Shown here piece by piece: positions 1-11,012 of a stretch of DNA of 64,000 bases. Both the position numbers and the translations under genes were made by a program. Position 1 is the first letter of the stretch; every line of letters begins with the position of its first letter. The notes beneath the pieces were generated by a model. That model worked only from the letters and a program-made list of their open reading frames with translations, was not told the DNA's origin and made no database searches. The stretch is from Tetracladium setigerum (Eukaryota > Ascomycota > Leotiomycetes > Helotiales): the NCBI GenBank assembly GCA_031472005.1, contig PZJY01000011.1, forward strand, positions 1,612,001-1,676,000, in the 5' to 3' direction.

Positions 1-276
1 CATGCAAGTTCCCAAGAAGTTGGAAGATGGGTTTTTGATATTCGACTTGCCAAGTAACGGGTACGAGTTACGTACATAAGCAGTACGCACACCATTTATA
101 GTGACTCACTGAGATCAACGGATCTTCGAACTTTAGTAAATCACTGTACTCGGTACTTTTGTTCGTAATACTTTGAATAGATAAAATCTAACTTCGACTG
201 CCAGTAGCAGCAACACTTCCTCGGCACTTTCCTTTCCACATTAATAAATCATCACCAAACCACAACCACAAAAGCC
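1..276. other. upstream flank of the GNAT gene
   Basis: Nothing coding is supported here. The last 70 bases before the ATG at 277 are rich in A and C, including CAAACCACAACCACAAAAGCC, which looks like a fungal 5' leader. Confidence 0.5.
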
Positions 277-1023
277 ATGTCATCAGTCAAAATTTCCCCC
301 CTCTCAGTCGAGGACCTCGAAGTCTTAGTCCCAGCACAATTCAAAGCCTTCCACCCCATCGACAAAGTCCACATGCTCATCTACCCCGCCCCAGACCACC
401 CAATCCCGTCATCAATCATTCAAAAAGCCATCACCCGTCAAACCAACGCGTTTAAATCCGGTGTAGAAAAGGGGAATCTGGAATGGATGAAAGCCACAAT
501 CACCACTGAAACCGGCGTCGAAAAAGCAGTTGGAGGCGCGAAGTGGTATTCTTATCCCACCAAGGACGAGATCACATACAACAGCAGCAACGACAATACC
601 AACAACAATGAAAAACCATATGAAAGATGGGCAGACGACCCAAATCCCGCTCCCTGGGTCTCACCCAGCTTAGACCCAAACCGACCAAATCGCGGGCCGG
701 TAGGTGTTGACGACCCTGAATACGTCGCCAAAGCAATGATAGCTATGAACGACTACCGCAAAAAGCATTTCCTGGGCGATGGCATGTTGCTGGATTTATT
801 GTTTGTGGATCCTGAGGTACAAGGGCTGGGTGTGGGGAGGAAACTGGTGGAGTGGGGTGTGAAGAGGGCAGATGAAAGGGGAGTGAAGATTTGGGTCGAG
901 GCCAGCTTTTTTGCGAGGGGAATGTATGAGAAGTGTGGGTTTGTGGCTGTGGAGGATGTTTTGATTGGGGAGGGGGAGGGGGTTGGGTATGTGTTTATGG
1001 TTAGAGAGGCGAGGAAGGTGTAA
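277..1023 (+). CDS. GNAT-family N-acetyltransferase
   Basis: Intronless 248-residue protein. The C-terminal half carries the GNAT acetyl-CoA site: a beta strand (LLDLLFVDPEVQ) followed by the pyrophosphate-binding loop QGLGVGRK near residues 188-195, then WVEASFFARGMYEKCGFVAVED, the usual strand and helix pair (beta 5, GMYEKCGF) of the fold. The middle (about residues 100-150) is a hydrophilic insert rich in N, D and P that is common in fungal single-domain members. By family knowledge it would transfer an acetyl group from acetyl-CoA to an amine; the acceptor cannot be told. The start at 277 gives the full fold and lies just after an A/C-rich leader. The coding strand is C-rich up to about 780 and G-rich after it. 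Known fungal relatives are mostly uncharacterised. Confidence 0.85.
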   Translation: MSSVKISPLSVEDLEVLVPAQFKAFHPIDKVHMLIYPAPDHPIPSSIIQKAITRQTNAFKSGVEKGNLEWMKATITTETGVEKAVGGAKWYSYPTKDEITYNSSNDNTNNNEKPYERWADDPNPAPWVSPSLDPNRPNRGPVGVDDPEYVAKAMIAMNDYRKKHFLGDGMLLDLLFVDPEVQGLGVGRKLVEWGVKRADERGVKIWVEASFFARGMYEKCGFVAVEDVLIGEGEGVGYVFMVREARKV

Positions 1024-1975
1024 ATAGATGGAGAGGTTGAGCTGGCGTGGTTGGGGGGATTTCTTTTGGCGAGAGCATTAAATATGAGATGACTCCTATG
1101 GTTTTTACACAGAATCCTTTAAGAGAAACCACTTCACTTGGATGTAAGGCGTAGACTTGATGCCGAGGAAGGATGCTAGCTTCTGCCTACTTGTCACAGT
1201 CTTGCATGACTGTGTTGTGTAATGGGCTCAACTGACGGCACAGGTAGAATGTCACTCAAAGTATCAAACATAAGAACTTGAAAAGTGGTTTGCAGGCATT
1301 TGCATTGTCAGGCATCAAAAGCAGCAGTCTGGCAAAGGATCTATCTAGTAACGTTGCCAGCCAACAAACCCCTCCTCTCTCCCTTATAATAATTCGTTTA
1401 TTTTTCCACTCTGGATTTTCTGAGGCGCATCTCATTCGTGTGACCGGCCCCCTTAGTCATCGAAGGGGGCAATCAAAAGGACATTCCATAACTCCAGTTC
1501 GTAATCATCCGTACCATGATATGAACCACGCCCACCCATTCAAAAAAAAGAAAAGCAAATGGCCACGACCATTGCATTGCCATCCATCCGTTCATGAAAT
1601 TCATTTCGCTCCGCCCAAACAACCAGCAATGAAATTCCAGATTCGTGCAGAAAAGCAGAGAGCGAAAACAATCTCGCATCTTTTGGAATCAGAATCCCGT
1701 CCGCAAATGATGTTGATGATACAAGTGAAGAAAGAAAAAGAAAAAGGCAAAAAACTGATACACACGCCTTGTAGTCAAGCCCCATTTCCGAAACCAATCA
1801 TTCTCATCAAGCACTGTAGATGCCTCAAGATTGACGGTATGGCCAAAGGCAGGAAGCTGCATCTTTTCAACTCCAAGCTGCAAAATGTCCGAAATAGCAA
1901 ATTCGTAGAAGAAGCTTTTGGTACAAGCAAAAGAAAAAGCCAGAGCTTGTTCCGTGGAGTGACAAGATGGCGAGC
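1024..1975. other. intergenic, shared 3' flank
   Basis: This lies between the ends of two convergent genes. Open frames on both strands here (the longest is 1278-1982 on +) have low-complexity K/S/P-rich translations with no domain, and the longest ends just inside the 3' end of the LSM14 gene. I see no supported gene. Confidence 0.5.
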
Positions 1976-4000
1976 TTATTGACCAGAATTCTGAGTATCA
2001 CTGTCGCCTCGATAACCTCCCCGAGGAAGACCGCCATTACCACCATATCCTCGGCCCCTGAAACCACGACCACGGCCACGGCCTCTTCCACGGAAACCAC
2101 CTCGGTAACCATTATCGACGCTACCCTGTCCGAAGGTTTCAACGTTTTTCTTTTGTTCCTCTCCACGCCACTCTCGACCGCCTGGTCGTCCGTTGCTGTT
2201 GGCATTGGACGCTTCAGCGCGATCTCTAGCCTCACTCGAGATGTTGTCAAAGAATGACGTGGACTTGTTGTACACAGCTGGTGGGGCATCATCTGGAGAT
2301 AGGGCTGGTGCATGCTCTCCGGAGGGTGATCCTACAGTAGCTTCCTTGACTAAGTCTTGTTTGTTGAACTTGGCGTTTGCCGACTCAAAGTCGAAGTCCG
2401 TAGCTGGAACCTCAACCTTTGCCGCATGTCCTCCTCGCACACCACCTCGGCCGCCACGCCCACCCCGGGTCTGATTGAAGCCAGCTCCAGGAGCTCCAGG
2501 GTGCCTAGGGGCGCGAATAGGATCAGTCGTGCGCATCTCATTAACTTTATTAGTCAAATTATCGATGGCGTTACCATTAGTTTGGCCAGGCTGAGGCAGC
2601 TTTGCCATAGCAGCGGCAACAGCAGCAGTAGCAGCTTGGGTAGCATCTCTCAAACTAGTACTTGCAGTAGACTGCGCTGGAGGGGTAACATTGATGGGAC
2701 CCTTGGCAGCAGCCGGAGTCTGGAGAGGGAGAGCTGGCTGAATACGACCCTTTGGTCCAGTTGGAGCTGGCTTAGAAGGAGTAGCAGTGTTTTGAGATGA
2801 GGAAGGTTGCTCGAGAGGAGACTTAGTTTCGGCGGGTTTCGACTCGACGGCTGGTGCGACTTTCTTTTCAACAGCAGCTGCAGGCATCTCAGTAGGCTTG
2901 GCCGCAGCCTTGGATTCACCAGGCTTTTGAGACTCCACAGGTGGAGATGGTTGCTTTGCGCCAGGACCGATTGGTGATGGCTTTGGTGGTTGGTTTCCTG
3001 GAGGTGGAGGGCCGTGTTGTTGGAATTGACCTGGTGGTCCTGGTGGGTAGCCATATGGAGGGAATGGGCCTTGAGGGAAGCCTTGACCTGGGGGAGGGAA
3101 CCAGCCTGGAGGAGCACCATATGGCATTGGTGGGAATCCATTTGGACCAGGAGGACCAGGCATTCCACCACGACCCCAACCTGTTGGTGGTGGTGGATAG
3201 AACGGAGGAGGGTATTGATTATGCTGACCGAAAGGAGGGCCAGGAGGACCAGGAGGACCTTGCTGTTGTTGAAGAGCGGGAGGAGCGCCATTCTGATTTT
3301 GGCTCTGGGCGGGAGGTTGGGAATCTTGGCGTGGGGCTCGAGGTGGTGGGCGAGAGCCGGTCTGTTGAAGCAACTGATCAGCATTGGAACTCTCATATTT
3401 GTTCATATTAATGCGATTTGGATTAAGCTTTGTGTCAGAAGGAAGGCAACGGAAATCTCCACACGGTTTTGCGCTCTCAGAGACAATAATGATTTAACAT
3501 CCGAAATATTTCATCACCCACAAGCGTTGTGCATTGCGCAGGTACCCGAAGGTAGCGCTTTAATAAAGGGGAGCGTGAAACTTACACCGAGAATGGCAGG
3601 ATCGTTAGGTACGCGAGGCGCAGCCTCCTTCTTGACAGGAGGCTCCTCGATCCTCAGATCCTTCACATCACTGCCCCGGAAAACAATGTACTCGTAAAGG
3701 GCATCTGAGGGGGGGATCTCTTCGCTGGGATCGCTCTTTCGACCTTCTGTGCCAAAGGATGAAACATTCTCGAGGGCTACGGTCGACTCTTCTGAATCGA
3801 TCTCGTGGAGGGTTCCGACGTAGCTGAGGGGCGGTCAACTTCACTTTCCGCAACAGGATAGCTTAAGGCTCGTCGCACTCACCGAATGAGGGAATTGGAG
3901 ATCAGGGATATGCGCGAGCTATATTGATAGACGAAGTTAGCATAGCTCTTGCGGGGAGCGACCAGCTGAGCTTTGGAACTAACCCGATGAATTCTGCCAT
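1976..4000 (-). CDS. SCD6: LSM14/Scd6 family mRNA-decapping and translation-repression protein
   Basis: Four exons on the minus strand: 3984-4000, 3883-3918, 3586-3823 and 1976-3361, giving about 558 residues. The tiny first exons (MAEFIG, then SRISLISNSLIR) join in frame to YVGTLHEIDSEESTVAL, a complete N-terminal LSm14 domain of about 80 residues. The intron before the last exon has a good branch point (CTGAT) and a CAACAG acceptor, so the protein reads DPAILGTGSRPPP across it. Next come a P/G/Q-rich linker, the DFDF box (TDFDFESANAKF), the FFD box (STSFFDNISSEARDR), the TFG box (NVETFGQGSV) and a C-terminal RGG tail. This is the full Scd6/Lsm14/Sum2 order. By family knowledge it binds Dcp2 and Dhh1 in P-bodies and represses translation initiation through eIF4G. 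No frame defect is seen. Confidence 0.95.
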
Positions 4001-4377
4001 TGCGATGCGACACTGCGACAAGCTCACAGCAAGCTAAAATCAAGAAAGAATGGGGAGATGTCGGGAGAATGTGTGGTGGAGGTCGGGGGATGGAGAGGAG
4101 AGATGAGTTTGGGGGATGTTGGTGTTGTAATATTTATGAGGAGAAGATTTGTGTGATATTTCGCGGTTCGTTCAAAGAGGCTGGGAAAAGAAGCTAGTGG
4201 CGCTAACCGCGCCAATATATGCTTGGCTGATCCAGCTGAGATCACGTGAAAGAGACGCTGGAGCCGAGCAGTTGCTGTTTGCCGAACCTCAGCCTTGTCA
4301 GGTTTGTCCCCTCACCTCACTCCAACCTCGATTTCACGTCAGCCTCACCTTGATCCATTTATTCACAACCATTTCCA

Positions 4378-5528
4378 ATGGCAGCAATGGCAGAGGGAAC
4401 TATCTCAACGCCAGAACAGGACAGTATTTTCAAGCTACTGGAGGATTACAATTGGGACAAAGACAAAGAATATCAGGTAGGTTTTGATCAGCCTCGGCTC
4501 TTCCCGATGAAAGCCTCGTTCAAGACAATATGACTTGTCTACAACCATTCTAGGCTATGGATATAGCTATTTTCGATAGACTTTAATTAGTTTTCAACAT
4601 TGAACTCTGATGCTAATGCCTTTCTTCAGGGCGGACTATCCGCAATCCTCGGCCCCTCACCTTCACCTTCTCAAATCCACGAGCTCACTCTCCGAGCACA
4701 ATGCTTCTACATGTCCCGCAAAAAAGGAACACCCATTGATTTCAACGCATACAAAACCTACTTATCCTTGAAGAAATCCAGTTCAGAAGCCTCAAATCTG
4801 CCTTCAACTCAAGGAGACCAATCCTCCTCACAACCTCCAATAACATCACCACAACTACAAGAACATCCCCTTAACCCTACCACCACATCACCAACGATAC
4901 AACCATCCCAGCCCCAAAATTCCCACCCCTCCTCTTCCGAATCTCAATCCACCACACAGCCAACCTCTAACCCCTCCCCCCACTAAACGGCTCCTGGCAA
5001 CTCCCAAACTACACCGCGCCCCTCGACCTACACCCCAATCGCCCACGCCCACCACCCCAAACATCACGCGACCTCCTCTCCCAAGCCCCTCTTCTCTCCT
5101 CGTCAACCTCACCCCCCGCCCCAATCCAAACAACCTACACCGACCCAACAGCCGCCCCATACCCGGCCACATTCAGCGAAATCATAGCCTTAATCCAAAG
5201 TGGCGCACCGATCCCAGGGATAAAAGATATACCACAAGAAACGGCGTGGGGGGCTGGGGGAGAGCAGACGTTACGCGTGAGGAGGAAGCCATGGGAGATG
5301 CATTTGACGGAGGAAGAGGTGCAGGTGGGTTATGTGAAGGCGTTTGGGGATCGCAGAGATGACTTTGTGGCTCAGGAGTTGCCGGAGGAAGAAGGGGAGG
5401 AAGTCGGTAGTGGGAGTGGGAGTGGAGGGAGAATGCCGCCACCCAAGCCGGTGCCAGATTGGAAGAGTTTGAAGAAGATTGAGGAGAGGATTCCGGATTG
5501 GCAGTTGGCGTTGCAGGAGAAGAAGTGA
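4378..5528 (+). CDS. PEX39: PEX39-like peroxisomal import factor with KPWE motif (one-base frame break)
   Basis: Exon 1 is 4378-4476 and exon 2 4630-5528 (intron GTAGGT...TTCAG). The N-terminal part reads through a helical segment, SQIHELTLRAQCFYMSRKK, then a P/S/Q-rich linker. That frame stops at 4984-4986, but the -1 frame is open from 4971 to the end and encodes FSEIIALIQSGAPIPGIKDI, then RRKPWEMHL. The pair of an IPGI helix and a (K/R)PWE motif is what I recall for yeast YJR012C and human C6orf226, recently described as PEX39, a Pex7 partner in PTS2 import. One missing base in the C6 run at 4976-4981 would give a single protein of about 332 residues. No convincing intron bridges the two frames. 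The gene identity rests on two short motifs. Confidence 0.7.
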
Positions 5529-5954
5529 TGTATTGGTTGATGAATTGACCCAATCAACCTTGAGGGAACGGATGCATGGTATAGTTATATATTTGGGATT
5601 TAAACGGCGCTATGAAGGCAAAGATTGCGTGGTCTGACACCGTTCTCTTGCTTCATCGTTTGACGACACGGAATGAAAGACAATGAGGAGAGTCTACGAG
5701 AAATATTCTCTGGAAAGAGATCTACAAGGAGGGTACGTAGTTAGACCTGCTAGAACAAATAAATGAGCTTGCAGTCACTTGTTCTGTCGGGTGAGTTGGT
5801 TCTCTTAGTCTTGGTCATCGGAAATTCTTAAGGACATGTTCTAGTTCTCGACATCAAAATGTTCTTCTCATGTTCAAATCACAGGCTTGGAAACACGGTT
5901 TTAAAAGCCAATTGTATTCTGTAATTACTAAACAATCGGCTTTTTACTGAATTT
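5529..5954. other. intergenic
   Basis: No coding support. It holds the 3' flank of the PEX39-like gene and of a weak minus-strand gene candidate. Confidence 0.4.
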
Positions 5955-6471
5955 TTACAGGCACAGGATGAAAAAAATATTCCGAGCTTGGTAGCAGCGC
6001 TTCTTTCCACCACATACATTAAACTCTGCAACAAAAGCAGAATGCTCGCAGATCCTTTCCGTAAACACACCACCATTTTTCTTAAAACGACAAGAGAAGA
6101 AGCAAAATCCATATTTCTGAACAGCGCTCATTAACTCGACAAAGTCGACATGGATTACCGGAGCAGCCAGGGCAAAAACCACCAGAGTATTCCAGGATAG
6201 ACTTGTGCATATGCCATAAGCATGATGTGTCCAAAGCGCCAAAGAAGAAGATCCTTCTCCGACGTAGGATGACAAGTAATGGTGAAATAGGTCTTGAAGA
6301 AAAATGTTCAGAAAAACGGAGCGAAAATGGTGTACTTGAACGAATCAGTGCCATGATCATACAGAGAAAGGAACAATCTCTGAGCTGACGTTCGGAGGAT
6401 GCGAGCAGAGCCAACGCAAGACACCCGTAGATCTGGAGGACCAAAAGCAGCAGCCTAATCGAATATTCCAT
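5955..6471 (-). CDS. possible small membrane protein, function unknown
   Basis: A two-exon model: 6363-6471 and 5955-6292. The 70-base intron has a GTATGA donor, a CTGAAC branch point and a TTCAAG acceptor. Splicing joins two frames into about 148 residues. The first exon encodes a strong hydrophobic helix (RLLLLVLQIYGCLALALLAS) and the second has a further apolar stretch (NTLVVFALAAPVIHVDF). The layout loosely recalls fungal MARVEL-type proteins, but I cannot show four membrane spans and no motif is diagnostic. The tail after residue 100 is cysteine-rich and may be mis-modelled. Treat it as a candidate only. Confidence 0.3.
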
Positions 6472-6579
6472 AAGGTCAATCCGTCATATCTCATGTCAAG
6501 TAAAGATCATCAAGTGAAACAAAACACCCCAGCACGTCTAACATGCGAATGATGCAAGAAATTCAATGGAGGCCGTTGT

Positions 6580-9361
6580 TCAGCGATAGGCACCACCGTA
6601 ACGAGGAGTTGGTTGTTGTGGACCCATACGTGGAGGGGGACCACCCATGGGAGGGCCAGCACCAGGACCTGGGCGTGTTTGGATTGCAGGATTGGTGCAA
6701 AGCATACCAACCCGAGAGCCAAATTTGGATCCACGGAGAGAAACCATGTGCTTGCGAATGTGTTGGGCAACGATCTCGCGGTGTTGGGGGTTGGAGTGGG
6801 TGAGGATGTATTGGATGAGATAGTTACCGTACTGGTCGCTTGCAATGTCAATCAAGGGGATGCGAGGACGGTCAAGGCGACCTTCACAAACACGGTCGAG
6901 ATAGCGAGTAAGGAAATCGTTACCACCAATCTTGAGACATTTCTCAACGACCTTGGAAGCGAATTGATCCATGCTGTACTCCGAAGCATAACGGATGACA
7001 TGGTCGATGGCACGACTGCGATCAGGTGGAGCACCGTGTTCGCAAATGTGCTGAATGCACCAGTTCCCGAATTGTCCGTGAGCGACAACGTCAATGCTGG
7101 CGAGGACTTCCTCAATGCAGGGACGCTATCAAAGTGTTAGCTACAAGAACAGATTTCTGGTTTGCAAACATACCTTGTCTTCCTCCAGGCAATTCTCAAA
7201 GATGTTCTGGACAACCAAGCTACCAGTCTCACCAAGAGCAACCTCATGCCACATACCATGGAGGGCTTCATTGACAAACGTCATGATTTGAGGTGGAGAC
7301 TCAGTCCAGCGAAGCTCAAACAACTTCTGCCAGACGTGGCAAGCGTAGCGGTGAATGACAGTCTCCGGAATTCGACGAAGGAGCTCATGAACCATGATAG
7401 CCTTGTAGTCCTCTGGAACAGAGTCGAAAGCCTTTTGAATGACGTGGCATCCAAAGGCATCCATGGAGAGATTCAAGGTGTTACCTCGGATGGCTTCAGC
7501 AATCTTGATAACTTGCTCTGGAGTTCCATGCTCGAAGCATCGTTGGACGAGAAAGTTGCCAAAACGATTGACCATCAACGGATAAGCCTGAGCAACGATA
7601 GCCTCGACAATGTCGTACTTTTGTTCGGTAGTTCCGACCTTGAGCTTTTGTTGCAAGAAGATTGAAGCTTGCTGGTCATTATTGCAAACAATCTTGTCGA
7701 CGATATACTTCCAATTGCAATTGACCGTACGGTCGAGTAGACGACGATAGTTGAGTGGTTCGGTTGTTGGGAGATAGGTCTGACCTTCGGTTGCAACAGC
7801 CTGTAGAAATTAGTAAAATTTAAACAGGGAGGTAAAAGACCTACATCGTTCTTCCATACAGGAGCCACAGTGAACTCAGGAGCGTGAGGAGATAGAGGGG
7901 TGCCAATTGGTTGAGGTTGGTAACTCTCATACATTCCTGGTCCAGTACTGCCACCCATACCCATGTTGTTGTACATCGAAGGTCCAGGGGGACCAGAGTT
8001 GCCGACGGCAGAGCTAAAGCCAGAAACTGGAGTATATCCGTCGAAGGAGCTGTTGCTGCTTGCGTACGGGAAGGAGGATCGACTGCGATTGTTGAGATGA
8101 CCACCAACTCTTGGACGTCCTGGAGGAGGAGCCATGGGCAACTCAGGTTCATGCATCATTCGCTCTGGAGCAATGGAGGCACGGAAAGCGGTAAGATGTG
8201 GAGGGGCAGAAAATTGCATGGGACCCTCAATAAAGGGTTGGCCATAGCCACGGTTCATCCATTGAGAATTGGCAACATTGTCGGCTGGCTGCTGATATGA
8301 AGGAACCGGGAAGCTTCCGAAGGCAGGCTTTACAGTACCATTGCCCCAAATGGAACGGGATCGATTGAAGCCACCGACAGACAGTGGCTCACTGGTATCA
8401 GAACGATCGTCTTGAGTTGCCCAAGAGGAGTCACGCTGGATAGCAGGACGCATTGAGTTGGAGGTCAATGGTGGAAGTGGGATATTGAGACGTTCCTCTG
8501 AATGGCCCGAGATGGAAAATCCGGCTTCAGACTGAGCCCCAATGGCTTGATCAAGTGTGTGCTTGGTAATGCGGGACTGAGCAAGCTCTTGATCCATACG
8601 GGCAATTCTGGATTTGGCAGCATCGAGTTCAGCCCTAAGGCTTTCAACGTCTTCCTTGCCGGCAGATTTGTCCTCTCCAGAAAGGCTTGGTGTGTTGGTG
8701 GTTGGGGCAGTGCTGATATTGAATACTTCAGTTGCAGGTGTGATGGGAACGGAGCCTGAGGTAGCAACAATGTAATCAACAGTGCGGGTGTATGCAATAT
8801 CATCAGAGGTCTTGAGCGCCTCGTGCTGTCTGTTCATGACGGCTTGTTGCTCCGACAGCTTTGCAAGGAGCTGGTCCATGGGATTGAGTTCGGAGGAAGG
8901 GCTGGGTTGATGATTGACCTTCATCTTCTGGAGATATTAGCCAGAGTCTAAAGAATGGAGAGACAATTGGAAACACTGACCTTGGGAGCTTGGTTGCCGA
9001 GCTTGTTAGTCGACAATGTAACCATCGACTTCTTGGAGGGAGCAGTAGTAACTTCCTACGGGTATGATGTTAGTGACTGCTAATCCATGATTGTGGAAGC
9101 AAAAGCCCGTTCAGCTTGAAGGGAACAAACACTGCGTGGGAGGCAGATTTGGGAACGGGGGGAAGGTGGGAGACGACTCAGCCCCAAGTGGTACTCGGGC
9201 AAAGGTAGAGCAGAAGGACATTGGGGTTGTTGAGTGGCTCTTCGTCCTGGCAAAGAAGAAAGGAATGAAAAGATACTTACAATGCCATGGTTCTCCGAGG
9301 TACTTCTGCTGGTGACGGCTCGACGAAGAGTCGGGGAGCCGGTTGACGCCGTGTTAGACAT
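6580..9361 (-). CDS. Pumilio/PUF-repeat RNA-binding protein
   Basis: Five exons: 9281-9361, 8981-9055, 7845-8927, 7174-7800 and 6580-7125, all with canonical borders, about 803 residues. The N-terminal half is low complexity with a short coiled coil (LLAKLSEQQAVMNRQHEAL). The C-terminal half holds the PUF array; recognisable repeat cores are NRFGNFLVQR, DAFGCHVIQK, RYACHVWQK, GETGSLVVQN, GQFGNWCIQH, DQFASKVVEK and DQYGNYLIQY. After the array comes a PG-rich tail ending in RYGGAYR. By family knowledge it binds specific 3'UTR elements and lowers translation or stability of target mRNAs. Which yeast Puf it matches I cannot say; atypical cores such as CHVWQK argue against classical Puf3. An in-frame ATG at 9424 would add 21 residues; I chose 9361 because the start there (MSNTASTGSPTLRR) looks like a natural N-terminus. 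Confidence 0.93.
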
Positions 9362-10324
9362 CTTTGAGGATCTATTTTGGATGGTGTTGAGTAATGTATC
9401 TCCAAGAGAATTGACCCACTGCAAACAGCTGATACTGTTCTGTGAGAATTGGGGTTCTGAAAGATGCTGTCAACTGTCGGGCTCGAGGCGTCGGGAGGAA
9501 GAGTTGGGGTGAAGGTGAGGAGGAAAGGAAAAGAAAGGAAGAGGAAGAGAGAGGAGAGTCGTAGCTCGCAAGGGTAGATAGGGTAGGTACAATCAGATCG
9601 CCCTGTCCTCCACAAATTTTGGGGTGCAGAGAAGGCTTGGGGAAATTTCGGTCGTGCGGCCTGAAGCTGGAGAAGTTGTCGATGGTGAAGCAACGACCGA
9701 GCCAGAAAAGTAGACGAGCCTCATTTCCGCGCTAGTGTTTCTCTTTCCATTCACCTCAAGACGCGTCTTCGCTGCCACATGGAATAAAGTCAAATTCATG
9801 CAATTGTAAACAAATAATTCAAATACTGAGAATGAAGAAGTCCCCAGGCACAGCACCTACCACCAGAGGGGAAACTGTTCGCCCGTCCAATGACATTTCT
9901 CGCAACTGGTCTCGACTAGCTCTTCGGATTGTCTATTTCTTGTTAGTAACACGGCAGTGATACAGATGTTACTACAGTTCAAGGAAATTATTCAATATCG
10001 GTCAAAAAGTACCACTTCAACAACCCATGTCGAACGAAATCCACTTATGAGCAAGAAAACAACAACTTACATCCTAGCCGCAGTGGACCTACCTTTCCAT
10101 GTAGATTTACCAGTGGGAATATCAACCCGAAGAATTTGACCAAACAACAATTGGAAGAAAATAACCCATGCATTCTTTCGTCTGTCGAATGATGTCTATC
10201 TGCCTGATAGGTTTCTGTTTGAGAAAGCCCAATGCACCCAGTCTTTCCCAAACGCCGTTGACTGCACACATACATATATTCCATACACTCCACCAATTTT
10301 GTACAATCCAATCCATGCCGTCGT
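9362..10324. other. intergenic, long leader of the PUF gene
   Basis: No supported gene. The part next to the PUF start is purine-rich on the plus strand (GAGGAAAGGAAAAGAAAGG near 9518), so the mRNA leader would be pyrimidine-rich. Long leaders are usual for regulatory RNA-binding proteins. Confidence 0.45.
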
Positions 10325-10821
10325 CTAGCGCTTCTTGCCCTTGAACTTCTTCGACTCTGTAAAAGCGTATTAGTAACAGAACTCCTCCTCCGGCAATCGG
10401 TCCACTTACCCTCTTTCGTGCGCTTCTTCTTCGGTGCACCCTTTCCTTTCGCCTTGAGACTGCCCAATTGTTAGTAACATGCCGACATATCCTTGCCAGA
10501 GTCTGTCGTCCCACTACATACATCCTGAGTGTTTCCAATCGATCCTCCTCCTGCTCATTCACAATGTCCAATTCCGGATACGCCTTCTGCAAATCTTTGA
10601 TTCCCGGCAGTCTTCGTGGGTAGTAGGCAGCCAGCGAAGGCCCTGCAATCGTTGTCGTAGAATCTTGTTCCCTAATCGAAGTCGTTCGGGGTTGAATGTG
10701 GTAGAGAATATAGAACATTGGACCTGCAACATTCGGTCAGCACTATCACCACAGCTTTCAGGGGACATTATTTAAGTCCTACCTTCATCAGGTCCAATAT
10801 CCGGGAGCGTGGGACCGCCAT
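10325..10821 (-). CDS. RSM27: mitochondrial small ribosomal subunit protein mS33 (one-base frame break)
   Basis: Four exons: 10783-10821, 10522-10723, 10410-10459 and 10325-10356. The protein starts MAVPRSRILDLMK, continues CSIFSTTFNPERLRLGNKIL, then SLAAYYPRRLPGIKDLQKAY, and ends KGKGAPKKKRTKE plus a basic tail. This is the mS33 (yeast Rsm27) pattern, at the normal length of about 107 residues. The exons total 323 bases, one short of 108 codons. The frame breaks inside exon 2 at the GGGCC stretch near 10640-10646, between QRLQ and PSLAA. mS33 is needed for mitochondrial translation, so a real null is unlikely; a missing base in the sequence is the simplest reading. Confidence 0.88.
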
Positions 10822-11012
10822 ATCGATTATTATACAGCAATTGACTTGACGTTTACAATCATCAATGAATTTCGACGTTGCGAAAGCTGCCAGTTTTAGC
10901 GCGTTCTGTCGGAGCATTGTTATGTAAGCAATGCCAAGACAATACTTCCTCCAAGAAAAAGAGCCTCTCACATCTCGCTCATCTACCCACTCAGGTATCT
11001 CAACAAGACAAA

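Noticed and set aside
1278..1982. 234-codon open frame on +
   Set aside because: Low-complexity translation without domain, in the 3' flank of two convergent genes and running into the antisense of the LSM14 gene.
2650..3411. Long open frames in other phases of the LSM14 linker
   Set aside because: They are shadows of the P/G/Q-rich coding repeat; the LSm14, DFDF, FFD and TFG motifs fix the true frame.
10325..10821. mS33 as a pseudogene
   Set aside because: Only one base is off in an otherwise perfect gene with correct splice sites; the same defect type recurs in other conserved genes.
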